Assembly: GCA_964020975.1 (NCBI GenBank)
Contig: OZ026625.1
Coordinates: 38,182,606 to 38,246,605 of the forward strand
DNA from: Hermodice carunculata
Lineage: Eukaryota; Annelida; Polychaeta; Eunicida; Amphinomidae
DNA length: 64,000 nucleotides
Direction: 5' to 3'
Position numbers and translations under genes: made by a program. This document shows positions 41,099-56,770 of the stretch, piece by piece. The notes below the pieces were generated by a model that saw only the letters and a program-made list of their open reading frames with translations, was not told the origin of the DNA and did not search any database. Each line of letters begins with the position of its first letter. Within the stretch, counting starts at the first letter, position 1.

Positions 41099-41445
41099 CT
41101 GCAATAGAAAAATGATTCTCCACTGATGACCATGATAATATATCGTTTATGTCTGCAATGAACAGACAATATTACTGTGATGGCCGTAATAAAAAAAAAA
41201 TTATCGATTATGTTTGCCAACCTTCTTAATATTTTCTTTTTTACACAGCCATGAGGGGACGACTACACAGCCAACAGCTAGCTTGTATCTCAAATCAAAC
41301 TTCTGAACTATGAGGTTGTCTATGGCTAATTTAATGGCTTGCTTGTGTAAAGTTTACTTTGTAGCCAACATATGCCCATATGCCTACACTGGGTAAGATA
41401 CAAATTCAGCCCTGAAATTTATTTCAGTGTATTTCAGAAATGTGT

Positions 41446-41478
<33 letters not shown>

Positions 41479-41993
41479 TTTGTTTTCTAGAAAATGGGGT
41501 CCATGTAAGTCAAGAACGATTTGTCTGCTGTGTGTCTGTAATTCATGTAATCATATGTTTGATCACAATTCAAGTTTGGCCAAATTTGTCTGCTAAAATA
41601 AAATACATACCGGAACACAAATGCATATGAAAGAATAATAGAGTACCAGACGAACGAAATTGAAGCCTGCTGTGGACAAAAAGGGCTATTTTGCTTTTTA
41701 TTTTTTAATAAAAAAGGCCGAGTGACTATCCTCATATCCACAGGGGAGATCGGGATACAGCTCCAAAAGGTGCAATTTTCACCATCTTACACAGTCACCT
41801 GAGATAATCTTTATTACCTTTTTCGTATTGCACTAAAAAAAAAACACACAAGACCTTTCTGAACAACAGTCAAAAAAAAAAAAAAAAAAAGGAACAACCA
41901 TGTGCTTTTGACTCACACAGAAACAAACCAGCCATGTGAGTCACCATTGGACTAAACATGGGTTCAAACTTGATGTACAAAACTATCTTTTAC

Positions 41994-42107
41994 CTTTCTC
42001 ACAGTTGCTGCCAGAATAGCCACCCATGCATGAGCAGTGATAGCTGCCAAATGTATTTTTACATGTACCGCCATTCTTACAGGGGTTGGTCGAACACTCG
42101 TTAACGT
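41994..42107 (-). CDS. cbEGF exon, type d, block 3
   Basis: 114 nt, phase 1-1, donor AAAG|GTAAAA. Reads (D)[15 protein letters not shown], then [16 protein letters not shown]. The Met-Gly-Gly in the fifth loop is close to the Ile-Gly-Gly of the next upstream exon (42806). Confidence 0.9.
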
Positions 42108-42172
42108 CTGCAATAAAAGAATGATTCTCCACTGATGACCATGATAATATATCATAGCTAATGTAGCTGCCA

Positions 42173-42176
<4 letters not shown>

Positions 42177-42220
<44 letters not shown>
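42177..42220. repeat. (TA)n array
   Basis: Short TA run within an intron. Confidence 0.9.
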
Positions 42221-42222
<2 letters not shown>

Positions 42223-42533
42223 TTATAAGGGTTCTGTGGTTATGGAAGAAATCAATGTTTTGTGTGCCTATAATACATGTGACCAAATGTTCGGCCGCAA
42301 TTAACAATATGCCCAATTTGCCTTCTCAAACAAATTACATTCTGAAATACAGATGGGAATGTTACACTGTGGCAGAATAACGACGTCCAACAGTACTGTT
42401 TATACAAAGTGCACAGTGAATCCTCCTGTTACAAATATGGTAAGTTGATTTCATAGGTCCACCATGGACATTTTACACCATCTTATTTTCACACCACCAA
42501 TACATGTGGGATAAATATATTTGTGCTTTTTAT

Positions 42534-42676
<143 letters not shown>

Positions 42677-42805
42677 AAACCAGTTTCCTTCAGAGCAAGA
42701 CAATTTGCACCACCACGTTCTTATCAATGGAAGTAAAAAATGTCCCACATAGGTCACATTTAAGCTAATCTAGCATTGACAAACAAAGTACAAACTATTT
42801 ATTAC

Positions 42806-42919
42806 CTTTTGCACAGTTGCTGCCAGAATAGCCACCAATGCATGAGCACTGATAGCTGCCAAATGTATTTTTGCATATACCGCCATTCTTACAGGGGTTG
42901 TTTGAACATTCGTTTAAAT
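42806..42919 (-). CDS. cbEGF exon
   Basis: 114 nt, phase 1-1, donor AAAAG|GTAATA, acceptor TTTGCAG. Reads (D)[15 protein letters not shown], then [16 protein letters not shown]. The O-fucose site is lost (Ile instead of Ser/Thr before the third Cys). Confidence 0.9.
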
Positions 42920-43871
42920 CTGCAAAGGAAAAAACATTTTATTTGGAAGACTGTGATAATGTATTGTTTTAAATGTTTACCAACCGTCCAAATGTTTCTT
43001 TCCACGCACCCTTGAGGGGTCGAGTACACACTCAACAGCTTACTTGTATATCGAAACAAGATAAAACGGTAAGGGTGTATATGGCAAATGTAAAATCACG
43101 CTTGTACAATGGTTACTTTGCAGGCGACATAACCCTGCATGCCTTGTTATGGTTAAATGCAAATTGAGCTTAGAAAATTATTTTATTATACTATAGTAAT
43201 GATTTTTTTAAGGGCCCTATGGACGTCGAAGCAAACTGGTGTGCTGTGTGTCCATACTACATGTAAACAATGCTTGGTCACAGTCACTGTGCTGGCCAAT
43301 ATTTTCCTGCTCAAATAGAAATACGATGTAAGGCACAAATTCAAATAACAGGTTAGTTACAGTGTACCAGATTAATGATTTTCAGGTTTGCTGTTAAAAA
43401 ACAAAAAAGCCCGCATTGCCTTCCCCACTTCTGTCTGCATAGAAAGTTGAAGCTTTAAGTCCACCATAGTCACACGTCAACAAATGCTTGGGCCGAAATA
43501 ACGTTTTGGTTAATATTTATCTGCTCAAAGAAGAAAACATGGTAAATCACATATTTACATTACAGGATTACATTATAAAAGTACTAAAGTTCGCTGTTAA
43601 GTGGCACAGTGGTTCCCCTCCTGTCGGTACAGGGAATTGCAGCTATACATATAGAAAGGGCATTTTGCATTCTCTCACATTGTCGCTAGAGATTCAAATG
43701 CGAGTATTTATATTTATATGCTTTATGCATGAAGAAAGAAAAAGACTTCCCTGAAGAGGAAAACAGTATGCATTTGGCAGCCATGTACTTATGACTCACA
43801 GGAACGCAGTGCCATATGAGTCACTTTTTAACTAATTTACAATTAATACATAAAGTTCAAAACTGTTTTAC

Positions 43872-43985
43872 CTTTTTCACAGTTGGTACCAGAATAGCCA
43901 CTCTTGCATAAACACTGATAGCTGCCAAATGTATTTTTACATGATCCACCATTCTTACAGGGGTTTACGGAACATTCGTTGACGT
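43872..43985 (-). CDS. cbEGF exon
   Basis: 114 nt, phase 1-1, donor AAAAG|GTAAAA. Reads (D)VNECSVNPCKNGGSC, then YQCLCKSGYSGTNCEK. Keeps C-x4-S-C. Its intron shares the ACATTACAGG and CCTCCTGTCG motifs seen in the neighbouring introns. Confidence 0.9.
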
Positions 43986-45208
43986 CTGCAATGAAAGAAT
44001 TTTTTTACTGTGATGACCTTGACAATATACCTTTGTTTATGTTGTCAACTGTCAAAGTTCAACCTTGTCCTAAACCTCATCAGCAGTGTTATATAAAATC
44101 AACAGCTTGCCCACATCTCAAGACCAACATATGTGCTGTCAGTCTGTCCTTGAGACATGTAATAACATGTTTGAACATAATCTAATTTATAGCCCATATA
44201 TGGCTGCCCATGATAAGATACAAATTCACATTGCAAGGTATTTTCAGTGTTTCAGAAAAATTATATCCACGTTGTTCTTTGGGAGAAGGACGTGGGAGTT
44301 CAACCAAACTAGTGTTGTGTGCCAAAATAATTTGTAATCAAATGTTCTGTCTGAAGCAACATATTGGCCAATATTTGCCTATGTAAAGTTAAGTACATGG
44401 TGCAACAGTAATTCACATTACAGTATTGTTACAATCCACTAGGCTAACGACATTCAGTGCACTAGGCTAACAGTTTGGTCAAAATTAAGGTTTTGACAAT
44501 CAATTGCCGACTCAAATAAAAATGCATGGTAAAATACAAATTCACATTACAGGAAAGTTAGAATGTACTTGTCTAACGATAGTTAGGTTCGCTGTTTAGA
44601 GAAATTCCACAGTGGCTCCCCTCCTGTCGACAGGGGAAATAAGGTATAAGTACACAAGGGGTATTTTACACTGTCTTATATTGCCGAGAAAGATACAAAA
44701 ATGAGAGTCTTTATGTTTATATACGATATTATGAACATACAAAACACTTCCCTGGACAGCAAATCAATCTTCACATGACAACCAAGTGCGTATGGCTCAT
44801 GTTGAGTCGCATGTAATAACACCTATTACATTAAGTTACTTTGTAGACAACATTTGCCTTCTGTTGTTGCAAAACAAATTTATATTGTAAGATAATTCCC
44901 GCGTATTAGAGAAACAATATCTATGTTATTCCGTGGGCAAGGGTACATAATGGGTTACTCAGGACATTGATTCTCTCAACACACAAAGGGTTGTTCTATT
45001 GTCTTTTGTATGCTTAGTAGATACATTAATGGGCTATTTATGCATATCTTGCGATATTCATGAGCTAACAGAAATACTTTCTTGGTGGGAACCAATATGC
45101 AGATGTCAGCATACTGCTTCTGACATCAAACAAACGTTCCCCATGAGTAACTTTATGACTGATCAAACATTTATATGTGTCTTAAACTGTTTATTATTGC
45201 TATATTAC

Positions 45209-45322
45209 CTCTCTCACAGTTGCGGCCAGAATAGGCACTTATGCACGAGCACTGGTAGCTGCCAATCTTATTTATACATGCACCACCATTCTTACAGGGC
45301 TTGTTTAAACATTCGTTAACGT
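45209..45322 (-). CDS. cbEGF exon, most N-terminal of the array
   Basis: 114 nt, phase 1-1, donor GAGAG|GTAATA, acceptor ATTGCAG. Reads (D)VNECLNKPCKNGGAC, then YQCSCISAYSGRNCER. The most diverged array member (Ala for Thr before the third Cys, Ile-Asn-Lys-Ile in the next loop). It marks the old edge of the amplification. Confidence 0.9.
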
Positions 45323-47609
45323 CTGCAATGAAAAGAAAAACACTCCAGTTATCGCAGTGATAGTATACAGCATTGAATGTTTGTCGACCTCTATATGGCA
45401 CATGCCACGCAGCCATCAGTTCCGTGCCACGCCAACCATCAGCTTTCCTTTCCCTGAAGACATATTGGTGTAATATGCGCTATCTCTCATCCCTCGCTGC
45501 TTGTAATTTACTTTCTGTCAACATTCTCTATTCGAATTAACATGCATGGTGAATTGAGACGTTAAAGGGCTAGTTCATTGTACCAGAGAAACGATTTTTA
45601 CATTTGCTTAACCGCTGGAGGCCACTGAAGACCATCCTCGTGTGAACATAAGAAATAACAGTTCCATCTGCCATTAATGTTTGTCCATAAATCTACAGGG
45701 AGGGTGAGAAAACAGAAATTTGGACGCCTTTACATGTTTTTTTCTATGGAATCAAGGATTTTTACTTCGAACATGACAAAATGCAAAGGTGGTGTGTTTA
45801 TCTGATGATATGCCCTGTTTTTAAGCAGTCACGCTATCATCAGTCGACATGTTGTCTATGCCTTGAAGCAAAACCCACCTCAGTATACTCAGTACTGTTA
45901 CTGTACTTATTTTTACGTACATAATTTGCCCCCGTTTGTATGCATTTAATACTTTAAACTGAATTTTTATTTTCACCACTTTCGTTACTCCTTATTTCAC
46001 TGACAGTACACTACAATTTCACTGGGTTTTCATCTTAAAGTGTTTGTGTCAACAATACAATTGGCTAAATCTATCAAATTGCTTGAGCACTTGAATTGTT
46101 TTTAATGGGAAAAGATAATGTTAAGTTTGTGACCATTGTACTTTCTTATTTGGGACATTTCACTTTTAAATTGAATATAGGCAAGTATGTGTGGCCTTCT
46201 TGATTCCTATACTTATTTGCGTGTAAAAGAGTAAAGGGCAATTACGAGACATGGGTAAATAGCTAGGTCTTTCGTTTTTGTGAACACACACTACATTTAT
46301 GGCCGACGTATTGACAGGAAATATGGGGCCTGAGTTCCGTAAATGTTTGTATTTGTGGCTGAATAAAGTTAAACGAGAATGAGATGTACGTGCGAAACAT
46401 GGCCTATATTTGAGGAGAGTCAGAATATTGCGGACTTAGGTATAGCGAAAGAGACAAGTATATACATGTGTCTGTATGTGAGTGAACTGATATGCGACCA
46501 CATGGGGAGTTATTTATATAGATCATCTTTATCATAAACGATCAAGACTCGGTAAGGTATTTACTACTAAGGTGCTGCAAATATTATTTTCTTGGCATCG
46601 GCATGATCCTACAAATTTGGAAACGAAAAAGAAAAAACTTATTACGCTTTGCTGAAATTCTGTGTAACCGGTTAATTCCTTTTTTGAGTAAAGTAAATAC
46701 TAAAAAGGCACACAAACCTTGAAATAAGTACTTCGTGGTGAAACGACATCGAAAAAAAAAGTTAACAGAGGATTATTGGTCTTATGTTTTGTGCATGACC
46801 TCAAGTCTTCACCCTTTTTTCCTGAAAACAACCAGAACTGGCTTGTAGTCACATATGGTTGGCCTCAATGCATTTGACTTACTTCTATCAGAAATGAAAA
46901 GTAATGTGGTTGGAAATAGTGTATGACATCTACCAAGATAACATTGCCCAGGTCAAAAGCTACCATGGGCGTGGGTTGAGTGCCAAGCGTTTTTCCAACA
47001 CCTGTGAAAGTGCCAGGACAAAAGGGTTCGACATTTTCTTTACTATTGTTTGCTTTGCTAAAAGGGAGAGCGAAAAGGCCAAGACCATCTGTGGATCTAT
47101 GGTCTCAACTTTAAAAAGGTCGGTAACTTACAAACTGCAATTTTAGCAGCAACCGTAGCTCAAGCGAGCTATGAGCCAGTTTGGCTGATATGCTGATTTA
47201 CCTAGATATGTTGCGAACATTTTGTGGTTGAGTTGTTAGAGTACAGTGAAGAAGCAGTTGTGTTTACATGTGCCTCAATCTAGCCACACCCTGCAAGGAA
47301 ATCTGTTTATATGGAATTACCTTATAATTTGCAAACATAATATGGATGACGCATTGGGTGAGTATGTAAAATTATAAACCAGTTCTGAAAACGGTTATTA
47401 CAAGGAATGTCTCATTGTTTATATTGGGATATCCAACATCAATATGTTGAGAATCTATAGGCTGCATCTTTGAGTTTGCATAAGTATATTTGACATGAAA
47501 AATTTTTAATTTGTGACGTGACAGGAACAATTCATAGTCAGCATATTCTTTGGTGAAACTCAGGCTGCCTATACAATGAGTCTGTTTGTTAACTTTCTTA
47601 AAATGAATA

Positions 47610-47612
<3 letters not shown>
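45323..47612. other. No exon recognised upstream of the array
   Basis: Probably intron of the EGF gene if the gene continues upstream. 45.4-45.65 kb resembles 33.1-33.45 kb. No further EGF, CBM14 or signal peptide exon seen. Confidence 0.45.

Positions 47613-47693
<81 letters not shown>
47613..47693. repeat. (TA)n array
   Basis: Uninterrupted TA dinucleotides. Confidence 0.95.
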
Positions 47694-47695
<2 letters not shown>

Positions 47696-47957
47696 AATCA
47701 GTGCCAAATATATTCAGTGATGTCTATTATAACACAGTGCAACGCGATATCTAATATATTACAACAACAGTTTTCACAACATGCCGGTACCAGCAAAAGT
47801 TAGATTATTTACAATTCGTATTATTGATACAAATTTCTACATAATATTTTGTGACCTTTATCAGTATCGTGTATTTGCATTACATAAGCAAGTGGTATGC
47901 AACAAAAACAGAGACATTTACCGTTCGAGTTAATGTAACAAAAGTGATATGTGTATA

Positions 47958-47958
47958 T

Positions 47959-48031
<73 letters not shown>
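47958..48031. repeat. (TA)n array
   Basis: TA run preceded by two CATA units. Confidence 0.95.
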
Positions 48032-48034
<3 letters not shown>

Positions 48035-48569
48035 TTTATCAGTTTGGTTCTTCATCTGCTTTGCTAAAAGACACGTCAAAAAGACATCCACTTGTGTTTT
48101 TCGGTGCTTTTGGAAGAAGTAAAAAGACATAAGGACTAATCTCTTCGGAACCAAGTGTATGAAAAATAGGCTCTGAGCTGAAATAAAGTCTATTTTTTAT
48201 GTACTTAACTCAGGGAGATTAATGCACCTATATACCCCAATATTATACACTGTTGAAAATGATTTTAACGTTTAAACAACTTAATTTGGTTTATAAAAAC
48301 AAAAGGACTGTGACAGTTCTGCGTTTAGTTGACCTATCCTGCAAATACTGTAGTGGTTCTGTAAACTTCAGAATGATATCAATGTCACTTTTGTTCAAGG
48401 CCATTACCCTTGTTGCTATAATAAAAAGTATCCCATCACTGATTTTTCCAATTTTGATAATTTGTAAAAATCGGAGAGAACAACCATGTACAGAGCAAAT
48501 TTAGTAGAGATCAAGAATGTGTACAATCCCCATAAGTCTAAAGAACCTTGAGAGAAAATGTCAAAAAAA

Positions 48570-49720
<1,151 letters not shown>

Positions 49721-51183
49721 TATAGGTACACACGTGTTCAAGTGTCTTGTTCATTTTCTTTTCAGCAGGACTTCACTGAACATATTTTGTATGTTAGTAA
49801 TAGTATAATCATTACATTAGTCTTGTTTGTGTGCTGCAAAAAAAGCATCATAAATTATATATCGCATCATGAAATTGTGGCAAGAAACGGGAGGAGCCAA
49901 ATTTGCAGCGGTTTTAAACCCAATGTTACGTATCTCTCACGGAGGGGGGGGGTAAGGTGATGGTTCTGTAGCTTACGACATTATGAATTATAAACATGAC
50001 AAGACAGTGTCAGCGTACACTGGCTCCGGTAAGGCCTATTGATCAATGCAGATTCGTGATGAAATTGAAGAGAACACAGCATAAAGTTCCGCAGAACAAT
50101 GAACAAACAACGGACAAATAATTTATTGAATCTCCAGCTTTAATTCAGACCCATTTTTTAGTATTGTTATTGTGGAATACATGAACATTGCCCCAACTTC
50201 CAAAGTGAATGTTCTGTTTACCAGTGTCATTATTCCTTACAGCTTACACGTGATTGATCGATGTCCTGGCTGAGGATATTCAAAATGGGAGCCCTTTGGC
50301 ACAAACCTCCACCCCGTGTTATCACAATCCTCTCCACTTTTTTTTTCTCTTCATCAAAGTCCGATGACACATCATTGCTTTAGAGGTGGTTTTCATTTCA
50401 ACTACTACTCAAACTCTTGCTTGTCTGCCTGTCAGTCCCACTGTCCGACTCCATCGTCACATACACTCTAGGTCACATGGTCACGTGACCTCGGGGAAAT
50501 CGAATTTGTTCAGAGCGCCAGAGACTTACACCAACAAAGTATGCCCAAACCTGTTAGGCCATGCCTAGTTGTGTTTCAACTTTCATGTCACATCTACGCT
50601 CTAGACATATAAATGATGCACCAGCCTAACCAGATTTTAAAATGCCGTGCTTTAGAACAATACCACATCATATGTAATTAGATACTCTCACCTCAAAAGT
50701 CAAATTATATAGAATATACTTTGCAGGTAGCACAGCGACGGGAAATATGGTGCTCAACTTACACATTTATTTATTCTAATCGTAAATCACGTGCAGTTTC
50801 TGGATACTAGTATCGTTTCAACAACAACAACAACAACAAACAAAAAAAAAAGAAAAAACAAAACAAAAAACAAAAACAAAAAACAAAAAACAAAACAAAA
50901 CAAAACAAAAAACAAACAAACAAAGAAAAAAAAGACGCTCCAACCATGGCTTCCTTTGGACACACTATTGCAATGCTGCTCAGATTACATGAGGGAAAGT
51001 TTGATTTCTATATTTTGGCAAGGACATCATTTATAAAATTACTTACAGTGGATCGGCTTCCTAGAAACGCCATTCTGGCTAAAATATTTAGAACATTTTT
51101 GTTACTGTGAAAAAGGCTTTTAGAAGAATTTCAGAAATTTTCTGTGAAGCAGTTTCTCAATATCCAGGTCATCACATAATATA
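49721..51183. other. No gene; A/C low complexity
   Basis: Contains an (AAC)n/(AAAAC)-like tract at 50820-50930. No supported exon. Confidence 0.4.
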
Positions 51184-51185
51184 TA

Positions 51186-52707
51186 CTGAACCCCAATGAA
51201 AAGTATCCACATGCCAATTTTGAAGTATTTTATTGTTTATACTTGAAACATTTCATACCTAGACGTGCTTAGAACTTAACAAAGCATTCACTTTTCTGGC
51301 GTAAAAATAATGTCACGCTCTACCGACATTAACGTCACTTACAGGCAAAAAATGTCATTAACTGCCCTAATTGAAAGTCACACAAATTTTTCTGTTCAAT
51401 ATGGGATGTGGCCACCTCGAGCATCAACACATGCTATACATCTGCGGCGCATACTGCTGACCAGGGTTTGAATTCTGTGTTGGGGAACATTATTCCATTC
51501 TTCCTGCAGAGCTTGGATCAGCTGGTTTCGGGTAGTAGGCCTAGGTGTCCTCCGTTGAATACCTTGGCCTAACTGATCCCACAAATGTTCAATAGGGCTC
51601 AGATCGGGTGAGAACGCTGGCCATTCCATGACGTTGATGTTGTTCTCATTGAGAAAGTTCATTGTTAATCTTGCAGAGTGTGCACGTGCATTGTCCTGCT
51701 GAAAGATCGCCAGATCTTGATGCTGCTCCATAAATGGGACCATGTGCGGCTCCAGCACCTCATCAATGTACCGCCTAGCATTGAGGATCCCTTGAATGAC
51801 CACTAGGGGTGTCCGGTAGCGGTTGCTGATGCCTGCCCACACCATGACAGAGGGTCCACCCCATCGATCTGCCTGACGGACACAGGCATCTGCATATCTC
51901 TCCCCAGTCCGGCGCCACACACGTTCTCTGCCATCTGCTCTTCTGACACAAAAACGGGACTCGTCAGTAAAAAGGACGGTATTCCACTGCTGGCGAGTCC
52001 ACCTGGAGTGTGCTCTACACCACTGCAGTCGTCTTTCTCTTCTGGGTTGGGTCAGCAGGTTACCCCTGTAAGGTCTTCTGGCTGTTAGGCCACTGCTCCT
52101 CAGTCGCCTCTCCACAATAGAACTACTGACAGGACGGTGATTCACCCCTTGAGTCTCACGGGCTGTTTGGCCTGCTGTACGGAAACGGTCTCGCAGGTGC
52201 ATCAGCCGGATGTGACGGTCTTGGCCAGGTGTTGTCACTCTTTCTCGGCCAGGCCTAGGCCGATCATCTACGGATCCAGTTTCTTGTTGCCGTTCAATTA
52301 GTCGTTGGATGGTGCGCCGTGTACACCCCATTCTTTGTGCGATTTGAGTGATTGGGACTCCACCCTCTGCAAGCCCCAAAGCATGGTGTCTTTGACCTTG
52401 GCTCAGACGCGGCATGATCGCCTCAACACACCTGAGACCACTGGCTTTTTTCTTGGCTGAACATCCCTTTTTAAAGCCACTGAAAACATCAGGTCATTTT
52501 AGCCATCCAATAGGAGTGGTGGTCAGAAGCCATATTCGGTGCACAAAAGTCACATGCATTATGTAACAACCCAGCAAAAGTTAAAAAGTTGTCCTGAATG
52601 ACCCTGATGTAGGCTTCAAACCATGCATATATGCACACACAGTACTTAGTAACTTACAAAATTAATGTGTTAATTTTTTTATGTGGATACTTTTCATTGG
52701 GGTTCAG
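51186..52707 (-). mobile_element. Tc1-type DNA transposon, apparently complete
   Basis: The two ends are perfect 27-bp inverted repeats (51186-51212 and 52681-52707, beginning CTGAACCCCAATGAAAAG), each flanked by TA (51184-51185 and 52708-52709), the target duplication of the Tc1/mariner superfamily. The 1522-bp element contains one full-length transposase frame on the minus strand. Perfect ends plus an open frame suggest recent insertion. Confidence 0.95.
51396..52415 (-). CDS. Tc1 family transposase, 339 aa, DD34E
   Basis: Cut-and-paste transposase that binds the element ends and moves it to TA sites. An N-terminal helix-turn-helix pair lies at about residues 1-110, with TQIAQRMGCTRRTIQRLI in the first and an RPRPGRERVTT linker (GRPR-like) between. 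The catalytic triad is Asp151 (VLFTDESRF), Asp241 (FQQDNARAH) and Glu276 (FSPDLSPIEHLW), with 34 residues between the second Asp and Glu, the Tc1 signature. Length is typical (about 340 aa). Start and stop both lie inside the terminal repeats and no defect is visible, so the protein may be functional. Base composition is GC-richer than the surroundings. Confidence 0.95.
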   Translation of the reverse strand: MPRLSQGQRHHALGLAEGGVPITQIAQRMGCTRRTIQRLIERQQETGSVDDRPRPGRERVTTPGQDRHIRLMHLRDRFRTAGQTARETQGVNHRPVSSSIVERRLRSSGLTARRPYRGNLLTQPRRERRLQWCRAHSRWTRQQWNTVLFTDESRFCVRRADGRERVWRRTGERYADACVRQADRWGGPSVMVWAGISNRYRTPLVVIQGILNARRYIDEVLEPHMVPFMEQHQDLAIFQQDNARAHSARLTMNFLNENNINVMEWPAFSPDLSPIEHLWDQLGQGIQRRTPRPTTRNQLIQALQEEWNNVPQHRIQTLVSSMRRRCIACVDARGGHIPY

Positions 52708-52709
52708 TA

Positions 52710-54030
<1,321 letters not shown>

Positions 54031-54164
54031 ACGTAAGTTTTTCATATGTTTTAAAACAGATGCTGGTGAGTTTTCAAGTTTTTAAGATTATAATCGAAAC
54101 TAGTTGCGTATTTTGAAATGTGACGCACGCTTTAAGATAATGACCCCTTAATGAAACGTATTAA

Positions 54165-55320
54165 AGGGTATCTGTCGCTATATTTATATATGCACCGCGA
54201 TCTCCAGTTACTATGAGACTTATCTCTAAATATATTTTTCTTTAGAATGACGTATGGTACAGCTATTGAAGCAATGGGTTTAAACAACATTTGGCATTCT
54301 TCAATATCTTTAGCCTTTTTTTTTTTTTTAATAGTTTTCTGAAAAACTAAATGTGCACAGCCAGAAAGTACCATATGGCACAGGCGTGTTCCAAATAAGT
54401 GACATATTCGTTTGGAAGTACAGACAAACCAGTGCCTGTTCCCTCACAAAAAATCAAAATCACTTTGCCAACCGGGCATGTCCAAATATATCGATCCAAC
54501 TTTCTTTTAAAAGAATGACGTTCACAGTACAGGAAGGTGATAACTCAACACGATCCTACGGAACCATAGGCTGCTGGATGGGGGGGGGGGGGGACTTTGT
54601 GTGTCTTCGATAGCCAAACACAATGCCGTTGGTGTTAATTTTAATACATTTTTCTTTGGTTGGAGACAATGTGGAACTTATGTATCTTGCAGCCCATAAC
54701 CAAACATCCTGTTCTCCGACTCTTAACACTAAGTGACCACATAGTAGGAGCGGTAGCGTTTGCAGAAGAATAGACACTGGATAAATTATGCTTAATTCAA
54801 AATAAACCATACTCAAAACATTTCTTTATATGAAACTTGTAAAAGTCACGCTTCAAAAGAACCATTTCTGCGTTACGATATTTATTGTTTAAAATTTACA
54901 AGACAATATTCTATCATGACTCTGTTATCACAACCACTACAATACTGGTAATACTAATTTACTGATGAATCTACCTCTCCCCAGCTGGGGCACCATAATC
55001 GGCACAGCACTTACGGCCCGTCAAATGCACATGAAGCACGAAAGCTTTGCAAAAAGAAAAAAAAAAAAGAATTAGTCACAAATATTACAAAAATGGCCAA
55101 GCAACCAAACATGTTTCAGGTCAGGTTCTGCTGGACCGTTTGGGACTCGCGCCTCAGCCGCGACGTTTTGAGTAAAAATTCGTTACAGAATTTTGTCAAG
55201 CAAGCATCCCACGTCATTTTTGTCCAATTAGCCAAAATATATCAAAATATACAAAGTTTATTAGAATGGATTATCCACAAAAACGACAACATAATTATTA
55301 AACACCTAGGCATCTGAGCT
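54165..55320. repeat. Interspersed repeat, copy 1
   Basis: Aligns by eye with 59115-60235 in the same orientation: shared landmarks include CAGTTAC, GCACAGC/TACAGCTATT, GAAGTACCAT then TGTTCCAAAT, CAGCCCATA, TAGTGACCA-like and ATTTCTGC-TTACGATAT. Similarity is moderate with many indels. No coding domain recognised. Confidence 0.65.
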
Positions 55321-56770
55321 CGGTCAGTAATTGATTATATCATGCTTTTCTTGCATGGGTAAGAGCAGACCAAAGAAGTAGAAAACGAACTAAATCTTCC
55401 TTGTTACTATCACACAAATCACAAGTCGATTCTGATTTTCCCGATTGGTCCAGAGTTGCTTTTATGCTTAAACTTACATCGCAGTTGTGCTGGTAACGAT
55501 CGTATTTAAATTTAAACCAATATTTTCTAATACGTTACGTCATTCCGAATAGTATGGCCACAACTTTGGTATTTTTCCACCAAGATAATAAGCAGTTAAG
55601 TTTTCGAATACTAGTTTACAGAGCCGAGATTCTGGTAAATTTTCCTTCATACTATGAAAATACTTGACACGAAAACGGTATAATAGTAGATTGGAAGACA
55701 ACCAACCCGTATCAGAAAACGTGGCCGACATTGCTAAACAACATTTTATGCCAAGGATTGCTTTGACAAAAGAAAATTGTACTGATTTCAAAGTGGAAAT
55801 TCCTACTTTTGTATTATTATTATTGAACTAAACTGCACACCCATGCACAATTGCAGCCAAAACGACACTTCATCGTATAGTATTCCCAAACTCAACTCTG
55901 TTTAAAGTATCAGATTTCTTCATCTCTTTTTTTTTTTTTTTTCAATTTCACGGCTTTACTCGTTGCATATATTTTTATTTTTTCTCTTTTGTTTTTTTTT
56001 TTCAATTTCACGGCTTTACTCGTTGCATATATTTTAATGTCATCTGATTCGTTAAGTGTATGAGAGAAGCGAATTCCGAAGTATGTGTATTAAGAGGAAT
56101 ATTCGATCAGGAGACAGAGCTCCCGAGCTTCCATCGTTTATCAGGATTGATGCGTTTACCAATAAGCATACTTTCACCATTTAAAGTCATTCCCCACTTC
56201 ATGGCGAAGAAGTCAGCAACATTTAATGACATTGACAACAATGTTATCTCGCTATCTTTCCATAACCATTGACTGGGAGACCACCAGCTGAGATACCAAC
56301 ATTCAAAATGCCATTTCAGGGTCATTCAAGTGACGAACATCAGGAACACAGCATGTCACAGAGACTATAAAATACTCAGTTCAAATGCGGGGCAAAAACC
56401 GTAAAGTGGTCAAAATTACAGCTAATTTCAGAAACTGTTCGTGATGGCAAGGGACAGTTGGCTTCTACGCACCAGATGAATGTTGTCAAACCCCAAAACA
56501 ATCACAGGCATCGTCGGTATGGCATCACTTTACCATTTTCTATCCAAACGAATATTTGGAACTAAAATGTGTTGTTGTTTTTCATCTGGTTTACATATTT
56601 GTTATTGGACACAATTGACCAACAGGCTCACAAGCCTTCAATGAGGCATCGTGTATAGATATGAGAAAGCAATATTGAAATGGTGAACACTATTACACAG
56701 ATTGGTAGACGTATAAAGGACTTCAAATTAAGAAATAGAAGATGACGCCATTGAATGGGTGTGTGAGCAT
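55321..56770. other. No gene; small tandem duplication
   Basis: A segment of about 36 bp (CAATTTCACGGCTTTACTCG and following bases) occurs at about 55940 and again at about 56000, each after a T run. No supported exon. Confidence 0.5.

Larger units (their letters stand above)
39661..42150 (-). repeat. Higher-order EGF block, copy 3 (rearranged)
   Basis: Contains exons a/b hybrid 40080, c 40986, d 41994. The type b position is missing because the upstream flank of the 40080 exon is that of type b while its downstream flank is that of type a. Extra intron sequence between c and d (about 1.0 kb against 0.41-0.44 kb) includes a second copy of the c-type flank at about 41145. Confidence 0.8.
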
